From the NCBI GenBank assembly GCA_026182355.1, contig JAPFBL010000069.1:1152001-1216000 (forward strand): 64,000 nt of DNA. Reading direction: 5' to 3'. A program made the position numbers and the translations under genes. The notes below the pieces were generated by a model. It was given only the letters and a program-made list of their open reading frames with translations, did not search any database and was not told where the DNA came from. This DNA is from Hermatobates lingyangjiaoensis (lineage: Eukaryota > Arthropoda > Insecta > Hemiptera > Hermatobatidae). Numbering within the stretch: the first letter of the stretch is position 1; each line of letters opens with the position of its first letter. Shown piece by piece: positions 23,705-35,735 of the stretch.

Positions 23705-24490
23705 TGTTCAGAAAACATTTATAATTTAATTATGTTATCTTTGATCTTCTGCTCAAAGATATATTGGGAGTTTATTTAGGAAAATCCATTGTTGTAGAAA
23801 AATTTATAAATACACTACATTCATTCGTTCAAACTTTGCTTTAATTTGTAAATTATTTGTTATTAGTAAGTTAGCTGTGATTGAATAGGTGGATAACTTT
23901 TCTAGCAAAATTGATTTTTAGTTTGCCTTCTTTTCTTACAACTAAAGTGTTAATATTAACACTATCTTTTAAAACCCTTTCTTATATTTTGTATGAAGTT
24001 GACAACTGGTTTTGTAATATACTACAAAACGAATTGATTGTATGGGTGCATTCGTTATTGACAGAAACTTGTTTAATTCTAGGTACGCTTAAACAAAAAG
24101 GAAAGACGCAAATTCTCAATTCTACAAGCCTTGATTCTATGACCACACGTTATCTAGAAGATTCACAGTGCCTCTTTCAGAAAGGGATATACATCAAAAT
24201 TATGGTAAATCATATTACTATATACTAGATTTTTAAGAAAATTTTTAACTGCATACGGTACGAACAATTTACTTTTGAAACAAAAATTCAGTGTTACTAA
24301 CTCATAGATAAAGAAACTTTGGAATAAAGTTAAAATTCTTAATCTTACATGAAAAATAATAGAACATATTTGTAAAAATTACAATGCCTGCTAAAGAAAG
24401 AAAAATTCTTAGGTGCTTAATATTACTAAGTTTGGGAAAAAATTCACTCCAATAAGCTATTTTCCATTTTTCCCAGAGACTTTTCTTTAT
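23705..24490. other. AT-rich stretch with a 115-codon open frame
   Basis: The frame 23881-24228 (+) begins at a TTG, not an ATG, and yields a peptide without recognisable domains. It could be a decayed repeat fragment; I do not call it a gene. Confidence 0.4.
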
Positions 24491-24508
24491 AGTTATCCTT
24501 TTCGGGTG

Positions 24509-24831
24509 GGGGCCAGGCTAGCTCAGTGGTTACGTGCTCGCCTCTGAACTGATAGGACCGGGGTTCGATCCTCACCTGGCCCTCGATTTATTCACGCGGG
24601 AGGTGAATAAATCTCAACACGTCGTCCATCGGAGAAGGACGTTAAACCGTCGGTCCCGAGCCTGTACGATGTCAGGTACTCGTTAAAGATCCCTAGTCTA
24701 AATACATTTGAGTTAGGCAAAATTTAGGACTCCCACTGTAGAAACAATCTTCATTGTGTTGTATCACAAAGGGCCAATGCTCGGCCTACGTGTGTTCCTT
24801 TGTGGAACTGCCACTGCAACCTAACTTAACC
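24509..24831 (+). mobile_element. tRNA-derived SINE with Meta-like central domain
   Basis: The tRNA-like head has A box TAGCTCAGTGG and B box GGTTCGATCC (24519-24568). The body carries GGACGTTAAACCGTCGGTCC, resembling the conserved Meta-type SINE domain, then GATGTCAGGTACTCGTTAAAG, a TTAGGCAAAATTTAGG segment and a CAACCTAACTTAACC tail. Imperfect 15-bp direct repeats flank it (TATCCTTTTCGGGTG at 24494-24508, TATCCCTTTTGGGTA at 24832-24846), consistent with retroposition. Related copies are at 13185-13430 (minus) and about 53000-53215. It is transcribed by Pol III and depends on a partner LINE, by analogy. Confidence 0.88.
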
Positions 24832-24849
24832 TATCCCTTTTGGGTACTG

Positions 24850-25385
24850 TATTATTGAAACATGTATAGAATGCACTCTATGTTTGCTTTATTGCAGTAC
24901 CAAACCAACGTAGATTCCTTTTATTACTTATTGTGTTTTAGCAGAGAAATGGAATAAAAGGTAGCACGCTGTCCTACCAACCTACATATGCAAACAGTCA
25001 ATTCTGTATCATGAAGCTTTGTATTGTAGTTACCATTCATAATTGCACACATAAAGGTTATACACAGTATGAAAGGTATACTGTGTGAAACAACGGTGTC
25101 AAAGGTATAACGCAACACATAAGAACGAGAGAATCACCAAGAAATTTAAAATAAACAAATAAAATTAAAATGAATACTATGATTTTATCAACCTCGATTT
25201 TGAGACAATATAGCTCACTTATTAGACAAAGTTTTCTTTAATGATAAATAGTGTAAGACATTCGGAAATCATAATCAAGGAATTCATCAAAACCTTATTT
25301 CATTACTTGTGCAATTTGTTTTAGTGTGGTATTTACTCATATTGGGGGATTTCAAAATAACGTCCCCATACAATAAATTTAAATA
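24850..25385. other. AT-rich non-genic stretch
   Basis: Nothing recognised. Confidence 0.5.
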
Positions 25386-25389
25386 TGTA

Positions 25390-25575
25390 ACCTAACAGCG
25401 CATTCCGAACACTTAGTGTTCTCCTTCAAGTTTACATCTGTACCTTCCTTCTTCCTGGAGATTTATATTTCAAGAGTGCTGATGTAGACCTGATTAAGAA
25501 CACTACGTGTTCGAAACACGTTTTTAGTTATCATACTAATTTTTTTTGTTTAGAGACGTAACTTTTGAAATCCCC
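25390..25575 (+). repeat. Degenerate element end with hammerhead-like motif
   Basis: At 25490-25516: CTGATTA, A, GAACAC, TAC, GTGTTC, GAAA. The 6-bp stem is perfect but core G8 is T (CTGATTA for CTGATGA), so it should be inactive. A CGAACACTTAGTGTTC hairpin at about 25408-25423 is a partial inverted partner. The same stem sequence is present at 53902-53928. Confidence 0.55.
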
Positions 25576-25579
25576 CCAA

Positions 25580-26270
25580 TTTGACAAAACTAGTTATTAA
25601 ATATCTCTATTATTGTCTTTAATTTTAATTAATATCTATTAATTATTTCTTTTATAAAAAAGAAATAATTTTCATATCAGATGTACTTGGACACCATATC
25701 CAACGAATCTCAAGCAATATTAATTTAAATTATTAATTTAAACTGCTAAAGTTTTTAAAACTTAAGTTCATTTAAACATAAGTTTTACAAGCAAAACGTT
25801 AACTGAGGATTACTTTAAAGAATTTTCAATAGTGTGTCGATCTTCAGGGGCGAAGAGGGATGCTTTATGAGCTGGAATTATTTGAAAAATTAACTATAAA
25901 TTCCTGAATAATTCAAAAAAGGAATATACGGAGTATCACATAACACTCTGGGAATAAAAAAAAGCAAACAGAACAGTGAAAGGGATGACAAATGGCAATA
26001 GTTCTTCAATGACAAGAGAGGTCTAAAGATATTTGAAGAGGGAATGGGTTTTGGCGAAATATGACTCCTGGAACTAAGAAAGGGAATTTTAAAAGGGCAT
26101 TTCATGGTCTTAAATCGGGGGAGGTAAAGTTTTTGTAGAGTTTGGGCTGGCTGGTAGGTGTTTTTGCAGCAGCTAGTGGGTAAGGTATGCTGCATATTAG
26201 TGCAGCTGGACTGAGCCCATATTCTGGTGGACCATGTGCGCAAATAGTGCCAGTCATTTATCAACAGCCA
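25580..26270. other. Non-genic stretch with a 128-codon minus frame
   Basis: The frame 25890-26276 (-) is the longest uninterrupted frame outside the PLE fragment with normal composition (Pro/Ser/Leu-rich, several Cys). No family motif is visible and the codons do not look constrained. I treat it as unproven. Confidence 0.4.
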
Positions 26271-26273
26271 GCA

Positions 26274-26621
26274 CAACTATTAAGCAACTTCATTCCCTCT
26301 TGGCTTCCCTTTTGAGTCTACATTGAGTGCTAAAACAAAATCATCATTGCAAAATATCAATTTGTAGCACAAGTCGAACATTTTAAACTTTACGATATTT
26401 TAAACATTACCTTCTCAGTAAAGACACTATTTAACAATATATTAGTGCAACTATTAAGCAACTTCATTCTCTCTTGGCTTTCCTTTTGAGTCTACATTGA
26501 GCGCTAAAACAAAATCATCATTGCAAAATATCAATTTTTAGCACAAGTCGAACATTTCAAACTAACGATATTTTAAACTTTACCTTCTCTGTAAAGAAAA
26601 TTTAACAGTAAACACTTTTTA
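26274..26621. repeat. 174-bp tandem duplication (two copies)
   Basis: The sequence from CAACTATTAAGCAACTTC (26274) recurs from 26448 with scattered substitutions and small indels. Shared landmarks are TTTTGAGTCTACATTGAG, AAAACAAAATCATCATTGC and AGCACAAGTCGAACATTT. It is non-coding. Confidence 0.93.
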
Positions 26622-26624
26622 ACA

Positions 26625-28535
26625 ATAAAGACCAAATGAAAAAAATCTTTTTTTTTTAATAACTTGTTTTTAGTGACTCCAATTTTTTTTGTTTTCCTTT
26701 GCAATTATATCAAATTTTATTTAAAATTCTCTTGACAATGGAAATCCGAAAAAAATGTCTAATAACATAGTAGTGAACTTCAACCTAACAAAATTAATAT
26801 AAAAAAGGATTTATTTAAAAAAAAATTTAGATTTAACTGATCTAAATAGTATTTGAATTTTATTTATCTCCTCAATTTGTACAAATAAGACTCTTGTTGT
26901 TAGGGAAGATTGATTAGCTAATTGTGAACCATGTTTCAGAAAAAATACGGTTACTTTTAATAATATAGTAATTTAAAATAACTCATTATGTAAAAATTAC
27001 ACATATTAACACAGATTAAATATAAATTAATGTAACATTATTAACAAGTAACGTTTTACTTAAGCCTTATGTTATCACATAATGGATATAATAAACATGT
27101 TTCATAGTAATAATGTTTATGTACACGACTAATTATTTTTAGCAGATAACTATTCACTGATACTTGGTTGGAATGAAAAAATTGTATAATAGAAACAAAT
27201 TGAACATTTAAGAACATATAAAGTTATCATGAATTGGATTTATACGATAAGTTGTATTAATTACATATTAATATTATATATAGTATTATTGCATGGTATA
27301 CAGCCGGGGCCAACCTCTGCGTCTCACTAGACACATGCGGCTCTTTTGAAGGATTATTTGTGACGCTTAGTCAATATAATTTCTGTAAAAAAAAAAAATT
27401 ATAATACCATTTTTGAATACCTTCTAAATATGTTAAAAGGTAAATTTTTAAGAAACATATTTAATGTTTTTAAATAAAAACCTTTTACTCCAATCATATC
27501 ATTTCTGCTCGGCTTACGAAATATTTCAAATTTTGAAAAAAAAATGGCTCGAACAATTAAGGAGCTTGGCCACTTCTGGTTTATAGTATAAAACAAAATT
27601 ATTACATCTGTATGTTCTTGACCTGAAGAATATTGTAACTCAATGTTGCTTTATTACCTTGAAGTTATTGAGCTTTCCTTAATCATTGAAAAGAAATATA
27701 AAATTTCAATATCTCCTGGTAGGACTCCTACTTGAAGATGCAAAACGTGAGAAACCGGTCAGGTCAGATACAACACCAATTAACTAAGTGTGACTGATAA
27801 TTTCATAATAATTTGAAGTTTAAAAAGCGTCAGATGCTTTAAAAAATTTTTATAATAATTCATTAAATAATATTTCATTGCTCTAGTTGTCTGTACAACA
27901 TATACTCACTCCATGAGAAGCGTTTATTACACATTGATATTATACAACTTTTTGGACATATTAGGAGATGCTTGATGAAGCAGGCACTCTATAACAACTA
28001 TTTTGAAAATTATTGCGTTATATATTGCAATTTTTGGTACATATTAGAAAGCCTTATACTTAAATGACATTATTATCAAATGATATGCTACAGAAATTAT
28101 GGTTAAACTTGATAAACTGTTCTGAACTTTGAAAAAATATGATGAACCCTGATTTAAACTATTATGATACTTCTCTCTGCCTATTTGACATATATGCAAT
28201 TTATTTGCCAGCATCTCGTCTTCTTGGTTTGCCAGCATATCTTATGGAAGATTACATCTCAATTACACGTTGGAACAAGTTTACTATGTAAACTCTCTAC
28301 ATTGCAACGTCATTCAGATATTGTACTGAGACAACTTTTAGTCTATTATTACAAATAGGTATCCAAATATTAATTAGAATTTTAAAACATGGTTTTATCA
28401 ATTTTAATTGACCAAAATTATCAATTTTTTTTTAAATAAAGTCATCATATGTCATGATAACTAATATATGTTTCCAAAAAATGAGACGATACGTTAAGAC
28501 AAAATATCAAACGATTTAAGGGGAAAAAACACGTA
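26625..28535. other. AT-rich non-genic stretch
   Basis: Nothing recognised. A short GC-rich patch near 27303-27350 (AGCCGGGGCCAACC) may be a repeat scrap. Confidence 0.5.
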
Positions 28536-28539
28536 GAAA

Positions 28540-28668
28540 CAATACACAACTCATTTAAATATTTCAACCTTATCAGGAGAAGAAGATGAGTTCTGCTCGG
28601 ATGATAAACAGCAACTCTACTTCTTCTTCTACTGATGACGACAAAGTCGAAATATTGAAGTGAGTTGA
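28540..28668. repeat. Fold-back of PLE-like ends with hammerhead-like motif
   Basis: The left arm has ACTCATTTAAATATTTCAACC and ATCAGGAGAAGAAG. The right arm has CTTCTTCTACTGATGA and GTCGAAATATTGAAGTGAG. The plus-strand motif 28632-28652 is CTGATGA, C, GAC, AAA, GTC, GAAA with the ATAT word following. The left-arm copy is degraded (CTGATAA). Confidence 0.65.
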
Positions 28669-28669
28669 G

Positions 28670-29820
28670 CTGTATGTTATTTCTATGTTTTCTTTTCTTT
28701 AAATCGTCTAATATATTTTTTCATATACTCTAATCTGAAAGAAATATGCTGACAAAATTTGAACACTAACAGGTTCATTCGACTTTCTGTAAAATATTCA
28801 TAATACGTAAAAAGTTGTAAAACGGAACACAACATTTTAAGGAGCCTTGTAGAGCAACCATACATATTTAATTTAAGTTTATAAAAAAATTTCCCTTCAT
28901 GATATGTTTCCTGCACTTTTTGCAATTATAATAAGATGCCGACACAAATCAGGGTTTGTTAAGAATATTTCTGTTGCTCTTGGCAGTAAACACATTATAT
29001 TTTACGGCAAATATTAATCAAAGTTTAACATCGTGAAGCAGATTTGAAATAAAAGGAAAGAAAGCAGTTGCGTTTAAAAACTTATGAAAAACAATGATGC
29101 AAGATGAAAGATAAAAGTCATAATATTTGGCGATAAGGTCTGTTTTTTTTTCTTTTTAGTTTAAATTGAAGTAGTTGCAAGATTTGGGCGGGTTTATTAG
29201 AGACTCGCATGACGCCCCAACCAACCCGTATTAACTCTAATACGAATATTTTTGCATAAGTAATTCCTATTTTCTTATGCTAATAGGGATAGACCTACCA
29301 TGACTCCTGACAATATTTAACCAAAATAATGTAACTCCTCGTGCACTTGAAAGTCCCGCCTACTTAACATGCTTTAAATAGTTGTTTATTTTCATTGAAT
29401 CCGCCTGAGGTTAGGCATGGTTAAACTATAAAACCTTTGGTCCAATAGAACTATAATCCCTTTCGATTTGCTGTTACTTAACAAACCGAATATAAACATT
29501 TTATCGATTTAACCAAAATGAGAACTGTAAAATCAATGTCGATGACCTTTTGATTTGAGCTAAATTAGGCATTTTATGTCTGAGATCTTCTGCCTTTTAT
29601 TTATACTGACCACAAAATCTATAAATTAAATAAAAATAAAATAAAACACTGGAATAGTCCAACATATTTGTTGTTTTATTATTCTTACTTTCATTAACAC
29701 TCTTTATGGAGATATAGAGCCTTAAAAGTATTTCATCCGACTTAAAACTTGTGATATCAAATTTTCAACTCAAATATATGCTTTTAGATCCACTGAGTCA
29801 AATAATTGAACTCTGCATTC
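28670..29820. other. AT-rich non-genic stretch
   Basis: No recognised feature; 29160-29240 is slightly GC-richer. Confidence 0.5.
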
Positions 29821-29826
29821 ATCTAT

Positions 29827-29827
<1 letters not shown>

Positions 29828-29878
<51 letters not shown>

Positions 29879-29896
29879 CGTGTGTGTGTGTGTGTT
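29828..29896. repeat. (GT)n microsatellite
   Basis: About 69 bp of GT with two C interruptions. Confidence 0.95.
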
Positions 29897-29940
29897 TAGA
29901 ATCAGTTCATCGCCAGAGAAATTGATCACTATAGTCGTTG

Positions 29941-29945
<5 letters not shown>

Positions 29946-29972
<27 letters not shown>

Positions 29973-30112
29973 CACTTTTTCTATGAAAATACGATCCGAA
30001 ATGGACAAATACAGTTCAATGTACTATAAAAAAGTACATTGAACTATATATATATATATATACAGTGATTCCGTATATTAACCCTGACCAAACTCCAAGA
30101 AGAAGAAAAAGT
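29946..30112. repeat. AT tract with element ends and small hairpin
   Basis: (TA)n at 29946-29972 is followed by ACACTTTTTCTATGAAAATA and CGATCCGAAATGGACAAATAC, the reverse complement of 30-105. A perfect 13-bp hairpin (AGTTCAATGTACT at 30013-30025, partner 30033-30045) follows. After more TA, 30062-30111 (GTGATTCCGTATATTAACCC ... GAAAAAGTGTTTA) matches one arm of the fold-back at 50703-50956. Confidence 0.75.

Positions 30113-30195
<83 letters not shown>
30113..30195. repeat. (AT)n then (GT)n compound microsatellite
   Basis: Uninterrupted AT to 30160 followed by GT to 30195. Confidence 0.95.
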
Positions 30196-30329
30196 GGAAG
30201 CAGTCCTTCATTTAAACAAATATTGTTAAATAACGCCTCATATTTGGCTTGTATCTATTTTTCTTACACAATTTCTCCAGTCCGGAATTCCTTCCTCGTC
30301 TCTTCATTAAAACTCTAAAGCTTATCACC

Positions 30330-30400
30330 AATATTGCTAGGCGACATGTTTCGAATGCACCACATTCATCATCATGACAATAATCAGAAAATAGCAGGAT
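30330..30400 (-). repeat. Element end with degenerate hammerhead-like motif
   Basis: Minus-strand motif at 30349-30375: ATGATGA (first base A instead of C), T, GAATG, TGGTG, CATTC, GAAA, then the palindrome ACATGT and C. Stem II is a perfect 5-bp pair with a sequence not used by the other families. Loss of core C3 predicts inactivity. Confidence 0.5.
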
Positions 30401-30539
30401 TGTCAGTTTAAACTGACCAAATTACTTCAACCGAAAATTAGAGACTTTAAGTGTGTTGATATCTTTACTCTGTGTCTATAGTTTACTGTGAAACGTTTTT
30501 TGTCCTTTATGGATCGTTCTCCTGTTGATAATTTATATA

Positions 30540-30670
30540 TATATATTTATATAACAGCTGTTGTCTGTTTCGGAGCGACTCACATCTATTTTCCTGATGA
30601 CGAAGCCATCAAAATATATGGTAGTAGTGAGTTTCTGTTTCATTTCTGTGTGTTGTTTTTGTGAATGTAG
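30540..30670 (+). repeat. PLE-terminus-like half copy
   Basis: Contains CCTGATGACGAAGCCATC then AAAA instead of GAAA, and ATATGG. The outer GTTTCTGTTTCATTTCTGTG is the reverse complement of 9790-9815. (TA)n lies on both sides. Confidence 0.6.
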
Positions 30671-30674
30671 TTTA

Positions 30675-31765
30675 TATATATCTAGGAGATAAATCTAATA
30701 ATCTATATACATTTTTTATTTTATTATAAGTATTGTATGGCAACAATTAAAAAATTAAATCTCTTGAGTTAGAAGAATATACATGTTTAAAGGACTCTGC
30801 AAAACTAATTTGACATTTCTTCCACGATATACGTGTCTGAGAGTGTGTATGGCACTCTACAGGCCATACCGTTTGATGGATCAAATTCATATCTTAGATA
30901 AATTTGAATAAAAATCTAATAAAATCTTTTTATTAAAAAAATAGGCTTATCATGATTAGATAAAAAAAATAAAATAATTTTACAGGCAATTTTTTAACAG
31001 ACTATGTCTGATCACTTGTTCTGCGAAAAATCACTAGCACATATAGATTTAATAACTTCAACACTGAATAGGTTCCACCTTGTCCATGATATACTTTTTG
31101 TAGTCTTTTTACTTCTTTAAATGATTAAAATCTCGTTTGCAGAAGTATATTTCAGAAGCTTTATAGAATAAAATTTATATTTATTATTTTTTTTTTATAT
31201 AACATCTTGTTTGATAAATCAGATGCATATATGAAACAGAAACAATTTCAAATAGCATCTATTTATCCCACAAAAACTTAATCAGGAATTATATGAAATG
31301 TTTCCATTTTTACTTGAATTATTTTCATTGGTTCAATCATATCTTGAAACTTGATTCATTTAAATTTTATGCTAACTGAACAAATAAACTCCGGTTTATC
31401 TGTAACATATATCACGCATCAGAATATGCTGAGAGAAGTTTCTTTTGTTCTCGTGTCGGGTGTCTTTTATCGGCAGCTGTAACGATATTAAATTTTATTG
31501 ATGGTTTCTTTTATCAGATTGAGTTTGTCTTTTCATGTGTTTTTTTAAAACACAGTATTAAGAAATAAATTATTTAAAATGTAAATAAGAACAGCATTGA
31601 CTAATAGCAAAGAAAATTAGAATTGGCTGGATACTGTATGGTATAGCTAATAGTATGTACCAAATATTGAGAAAAAAACATGAGGAATATAAAATAGTAA
31701 CATTTTTTCACCAGTAATTATGACCAGAATGTAAAAATAAAACTCTTCGTTACCAGAGTTAGAAT
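30675..31765. other. AT-rich non-genic stretch
   Basis: A short GTTTGATGGATCAAATTCATA segment at about 30870-30890 matches part of the 1.64-kb repeat family, so an eroded copy probably spans 30830-30910. Nothing else was recognised. Confidence 0.45.
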
Positions 31766-31770
31766 CTTAT

Positions 31771-32059
31771 TAGTTTATCTTAATATTAGTTAATTAATAT
31801 TGGTTTATCTTAATATTAGTTAATTAATATTAGTTTACCTTAATATTAGTTAATTAATATTAGTTTATCTTAATATTAGTTAATAAATATTAGTTTATCT
31901 TAATATTAGTTAATTAATATTAGTTTATCTTAATATTAGTTAATTAATATTAGTTTATCTTAATATTAGTTAATTAATATTAGTTTATCTTAATATTAGT
32001 TAATTAATATTAGTTTATCTTAATATTAGTTAATTAATACTAGTTTATCTTAATACTAG
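31771..32059. repeat. 30-bp minisatellite, about 9.6 copies
   Basis: Perfectly phased 30-bp units (TAGTTTATCTTAATATTAGT plus ten more bases) with only a few substitutions. The array stops at ACTAGC where a repeat element begins, and resumes at 34086. Confidence 0.97.
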
Positions 32060-32391
32060 CAAACGTACCCGTCTTTGACGGAATCAAAAATTCTATTATA
32101 CTTGGTATTCCAAAATATCAATTATAGTATTATACTAATACTACAATTAGAAGTTATAGAATAGTAGAAAATACCATTATTAGTACAGTGCTAAAAAAAA
32201 GCCTCTGTATACAAAGATTAGATTTTAAGTTAGACATACACAAATCTACAATCAATGTTTCAGCTTTATATGTCTTATGGTAGCAATATTTTGTGGACAA
32301 ACCGACAGACAGAAATTATTCTAAGGGTACATGTGGCTACTCTGAAGTATGAAACGTAAAGAAAACTCGAAATGAGTTAGTTCTAATTAAC
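32053..32391 (+). mobile_element. Short non-autonomous repeat element, copy 1
   Basis: Starts TACTAGCAAACGTACCCGTC and ends near GTATGAAACGTAAAGAAAAC then GAAATGAGTTAGTTCTAA. Both ends are shared with the longer copy at 32653-34085. TACTAGC...ACCCG starts and ACCGACAGACAGAAAT near the 3' end are seen in many small invertebrate retroelement-like repeats. The superfamily is uncertain and there is no coding sequence. Confidence 0.6.
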
Positions 32392-32394
32392 GTG

Positions 32395-32630
32395 CTCCCA
32401 GTCAAAAGCTAGCACGCAAGCCACTGGGCTACTCTGGTTCCATACCTTACTTTATTACCAGTGTTTATATTACGCAAATATTAAATTAAAAAAAAATATT
32501 TTTGTTGTGTTTATTTATAATACATTTGCACTACTGTCATCGGCGATCACGCAAGCCACTGGGCTACTCTGGTCCCATACCTTACATTATTACCAGTGTA
32601 TTTATTAAGTAAATATTAAATTAAAAAAAA
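32395..32630 (-). repeat. Duplicated tRNA-like (SINE-type) segment
   Basis: Two direct copies (about 32410-32492 and 32547-32627) of CACGCAAGCCACTGGGCTAC and flanks, each ending in ATTAAATTAAAAAAAA. On the minus strand AGAGTAGCCCAGTGGCTTGC resembles a tRNA A box (TAGCCCAGTGG). This suggests a SINE head, but no B box is clear. Confidence 0.5.
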
Positions 32631-32652
32631 GTTGACAGTTATATATAATACA

Positions 32653-34085
32653 TAGCAAACGTACCCGTCTTTGACGGAATCAGAAGTTCCTGTTTTGGTT
32701 TATTGCCGTGTGCCTATTGCCTTTCGGCTATACCACGGAGGAATCAGAAGTTCCGTCATTTTTGGTATTTCAAAATGTCATTAGAAATTATAGAATAGTA
32801 GAAAATACTATTATTACTACAGTGTTAAACAAATGCCTCCAGCTTATACACTACATTAGCTGTCTGTCCTTCAGGTTCATGGTAGAAGAAAGAGTTGAAA
32901 CCTCTGACCGTTGAGCATGTAAACTACATTTGACCATGTGAGAAAAACTTGGTTTTGCTACCTTGTATTCCTGCGTTAGATGAAGTCTCCCTTTGCGACT
33001 TAGTTAACGTCATTGCGAAATAGACTCTGACCCGACTTTGCAATCATTTCAACGTAAACAGACAGTGGCTCGGAATCAATGGTATGTGAAGTATACACAC
33101 AGACTCCCCAATACCACATCCAGTCATTATGTCCGCCTCTATGGCATATCTGTGTAGAGCACGAACTCAGAGTCGTGTCCCGTTGCACAGTTTTGGGGCA
33201 CTCATGTTTCGTAACATGAAATTTGTTACTGCTACTAAATTGTAGCATGACTGGTGCTCTACTTTAAGTTTTTACTCATGAGCAGGCAGTCCAGGAGAAA
33301 TAAATTCAGAGTCAAGAAATTCAATTAGATAATGAACTGCTTCTTCGTCACTAATCCAATCTCTTTACTGACTTGTAAGTTCTTTCCTCGGCTTCATATA
33401 GCGTAAGAACTTGTTTGTTGATTTTTCCTCCCTGTTCATATTAAGAGTTGAGAATTGCTCGTTTACAAAACATTTATTCTCAATAGATAGTACATCCTTA
33501 ACTCTGTGAAACACCATTTCAATGATGTCAAATACGCAATATATTCATATGCACAATTGAAATTAAAATCAACTAACAATACCTACTTGCCACACCTGTG
33601 TATTTTCAAAACAAACTTGTCTGTGAAGTTAGGAAAATACAGCTAAAAGCTCCATAACTTCGCTTCTGTACTGAATTAATAATCTATTTAGAGCCCATAT
33701 TTTAAGTTAGGCACACACAAATCCAGTGTCAATGTTTCAGCTCGCTATGTCTTATGGTGGCTAGGTTTACTTGTGACAAACATTTTTGCGTTAAACGTCC
33801 ATAACTTCACTTCTACGTTGAATTTCCAATCAATTCATAGCCTATATTTTAAGTTAGACCTACACAAATCTACTGTAAAAGTTTCAGCTTTATATGTCTT
33901 ATGGTAGCTGAGTTTACCTGTGACAAAGTTTTGCGGACAAACCGACAAACCGACAAACCGACAAACCGACAAACCGACAGAAATTTTTCTAAGGGTGGAT
34001 TCGGTTTCTCCAATGTATGAAACGTAAAGAAAACTTGAAATGAGTCAGTTCTAAGCAATGTACAGACAAAATCATTATTTTATTT
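32653..34085 (+). mobile_element. Repeat element, long copy 2, inserted in the 30-bp array
   Basis: Starts AGCAAACGTACCCGTCTTTG like copy 1 and ends TATTTATAAAGATTAG where the minisatellite resumes. Internally, a block of about 150 bp is repeated (about 33640-33787 and 33788-33939; CCATAACTTC, TATGTCTTATGG). A 9-bp tandem ACCGACAAA run lies at about 33940-33980. The internal frames (32708-32914 plus, 33000-33248 minus) have no motif. The middle (32930-33560) is GC-richer and may be a further insertion. Confidence 0.6.
33936..33981. repeat. 9-bp tandem repeat
   Basis: About five copies of ACCGACAAA near the element 3' end, a position where such short tandem runs are common in small retroelement-like repeats. 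Confidence 0.9.
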
Positions 34086-34197
34086 ATAAAGATTAGTTAA
34101 TTAATACTAGTTTATCTTAATATTAGTTTATCTTAATATTAGTTAATTAATATTAGTTTCTTAATATTAGGTAATTAATATTAGTTTATCTTAATCA
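34086..34197. repeat. Second block of the 30-bp minisatellite
   Basis: Less regular copies of the same unit as 31771-32059, with partial units and a TTAGGTAATTAATA variant. Confidence 0.9.
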
Positions 34198-34439
34198 GAT
34201 GCATTTCTAGAAAAAAATATTTATTAGTTGGCAATGGTCGGTCATATATAGATCATAGATTCAAATGACGTTTATGTTTATGGGTAATAATTTCTTTCAT
34301 ATACAAATAGAAATATTCCCAAAATACCACTGTTTAATATAGATAAAGTGTGCGTACTTATGATCTTAATTAATATTCTAATGTTGTCAAACTTCATAAT
34401 CGTAATCTTGGCGGGGTTATGACTATGATTATTTTTTAT

Positions 34440-35105
34440 TACCAGCTGACCTTCCCTGCGTTGCCTGGGAAACAATTTAATTCCAACTACATTTAAATAA
34501 TAAATTACATATAACGAAAACAATTTCAATTTTCTATGGTTTCGATAAACTTAAGTTTTTTTCAGATTAATAAAATTAATGCAGAATATAAATTATAGAT
34601 TACGCAAAAGAAAAGCTATAACATAACATATTATAAATTTGAACATTTTTTTTTAAATTAAAACGAAAGAATAAGAAAGTAGATTATGATCAAAATCAAA
34701 ATTGCAGCATTCACTTTCTTGAGAAAATTTAAATACGTTTCAGTTATAAAATATCTTTTAACTTCTTAGAGCAATAGAAAGAGAAACGTAGTTCATAACA
34801 TACCACAGGCACTGAGTTGTACATATTTCAATATAATATATATATATATATAATCAATTTAGTGTATAGATCTTGAACAGATGAGGTGAACTTGACGATT
34901 GTTATAAACCCAATTTCACGTGATTCGAAGCTGTTTCGAGAGAATGGTCTAAATATGGGCAGAAGATCCCAAAAAAAAAACTGATCAAAATCAAAATACC
35001 GTAGTTTGTTCCCTGAAACAAATCCATATGTTTCTCCGTATCTAAATTTCTCCAGTTCTATTTCTATAGTGCACAGACAGACAAACTTTGTATTTTATAT
35101 AATCA
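34440..35105 (+). mobile_element. Degraded retroelement-like repeat
   Basis: Starts CCAGCTGACCTTCCCTGCGT then TGCCTGGGAAAC, and ends near GCACAGACAGACAAACTTTG then TATTTTATATAATC. These start and end words are of the same general type as the 32-34 kb elements. The interior is AT-rich without a frame. Confidence 0.5.
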
Positions 35106-35109
35106 AATG

Positions 35110-35735
35110 AACAATGTCTGTTCACAATCCTAGCGGGTTGTGACTACAAGAGTAGTCCCGGTGGGTCACACAAGTGTTAACAGCCTTCAAATAGAAAATC
35201 TTTAATGAACTCCTCGTATCGTACACCTGTAACTAACGGATTTACGTCCTTCCTCAGAGAAGCCATCCTCAATATTATCTCCAAAGACATAAAACAAAAA
35301 GCAAACTCATCAATATTTTGGACAATACTATTGGTAAATCTGCAAACAACTAAACTAAATTTTTTATTCACATACTGGTTTATCACCCATTCTATTTTTG
35401 TTCTTTTCCATAAACTTTTTACACCAGAGCTTATCACGTTCGTTTCATTTTGCATACCCCATGATGTAAAAAAAAATCTATGCAAGCGTATAATGTCAAA
35501 AAAAAGTTTTTATTTCCAAGAAAATAAAAAATCTAAGATCGAAATGAATCGATTATATAAATAAAATCAATTTTTATTTTTAATAAATATTTAATAAATA
35601 CTTTTTATTTTAACCAAAAATATTTTTAATATAACACCATAAAATTGGAAAGACGATCCAAGCTGGACATACAAAAGTTCATAATTGAAGAAGAATAACA
35701 AACAAAGTAAAGAAATATACTTACTAACTCAAATT
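35110..35735. other. Non-genic stretch with overlapping open frames
   Basis: A 119-codon plus frame (35205-35564) and a 102-codon minus frame (35177-35485) cover the same bases. Neither shows a recognisable domain. The composition at 35190-35290 is less AT-rich than the rest. It could be an eroded element. Confidence 0.4.

Noticed and set aside
25890..26276. 128-codon minus-strand open frame
   Set aside because: Longest ordinary frame, but the peptide has no recognisable family and the region shows no sign of constraint.
35177..35564. Two overlapping frames above 100 codons on opposite strands
   Set aside because: No motif in either; most likely a chance open region in an eroded repeat.
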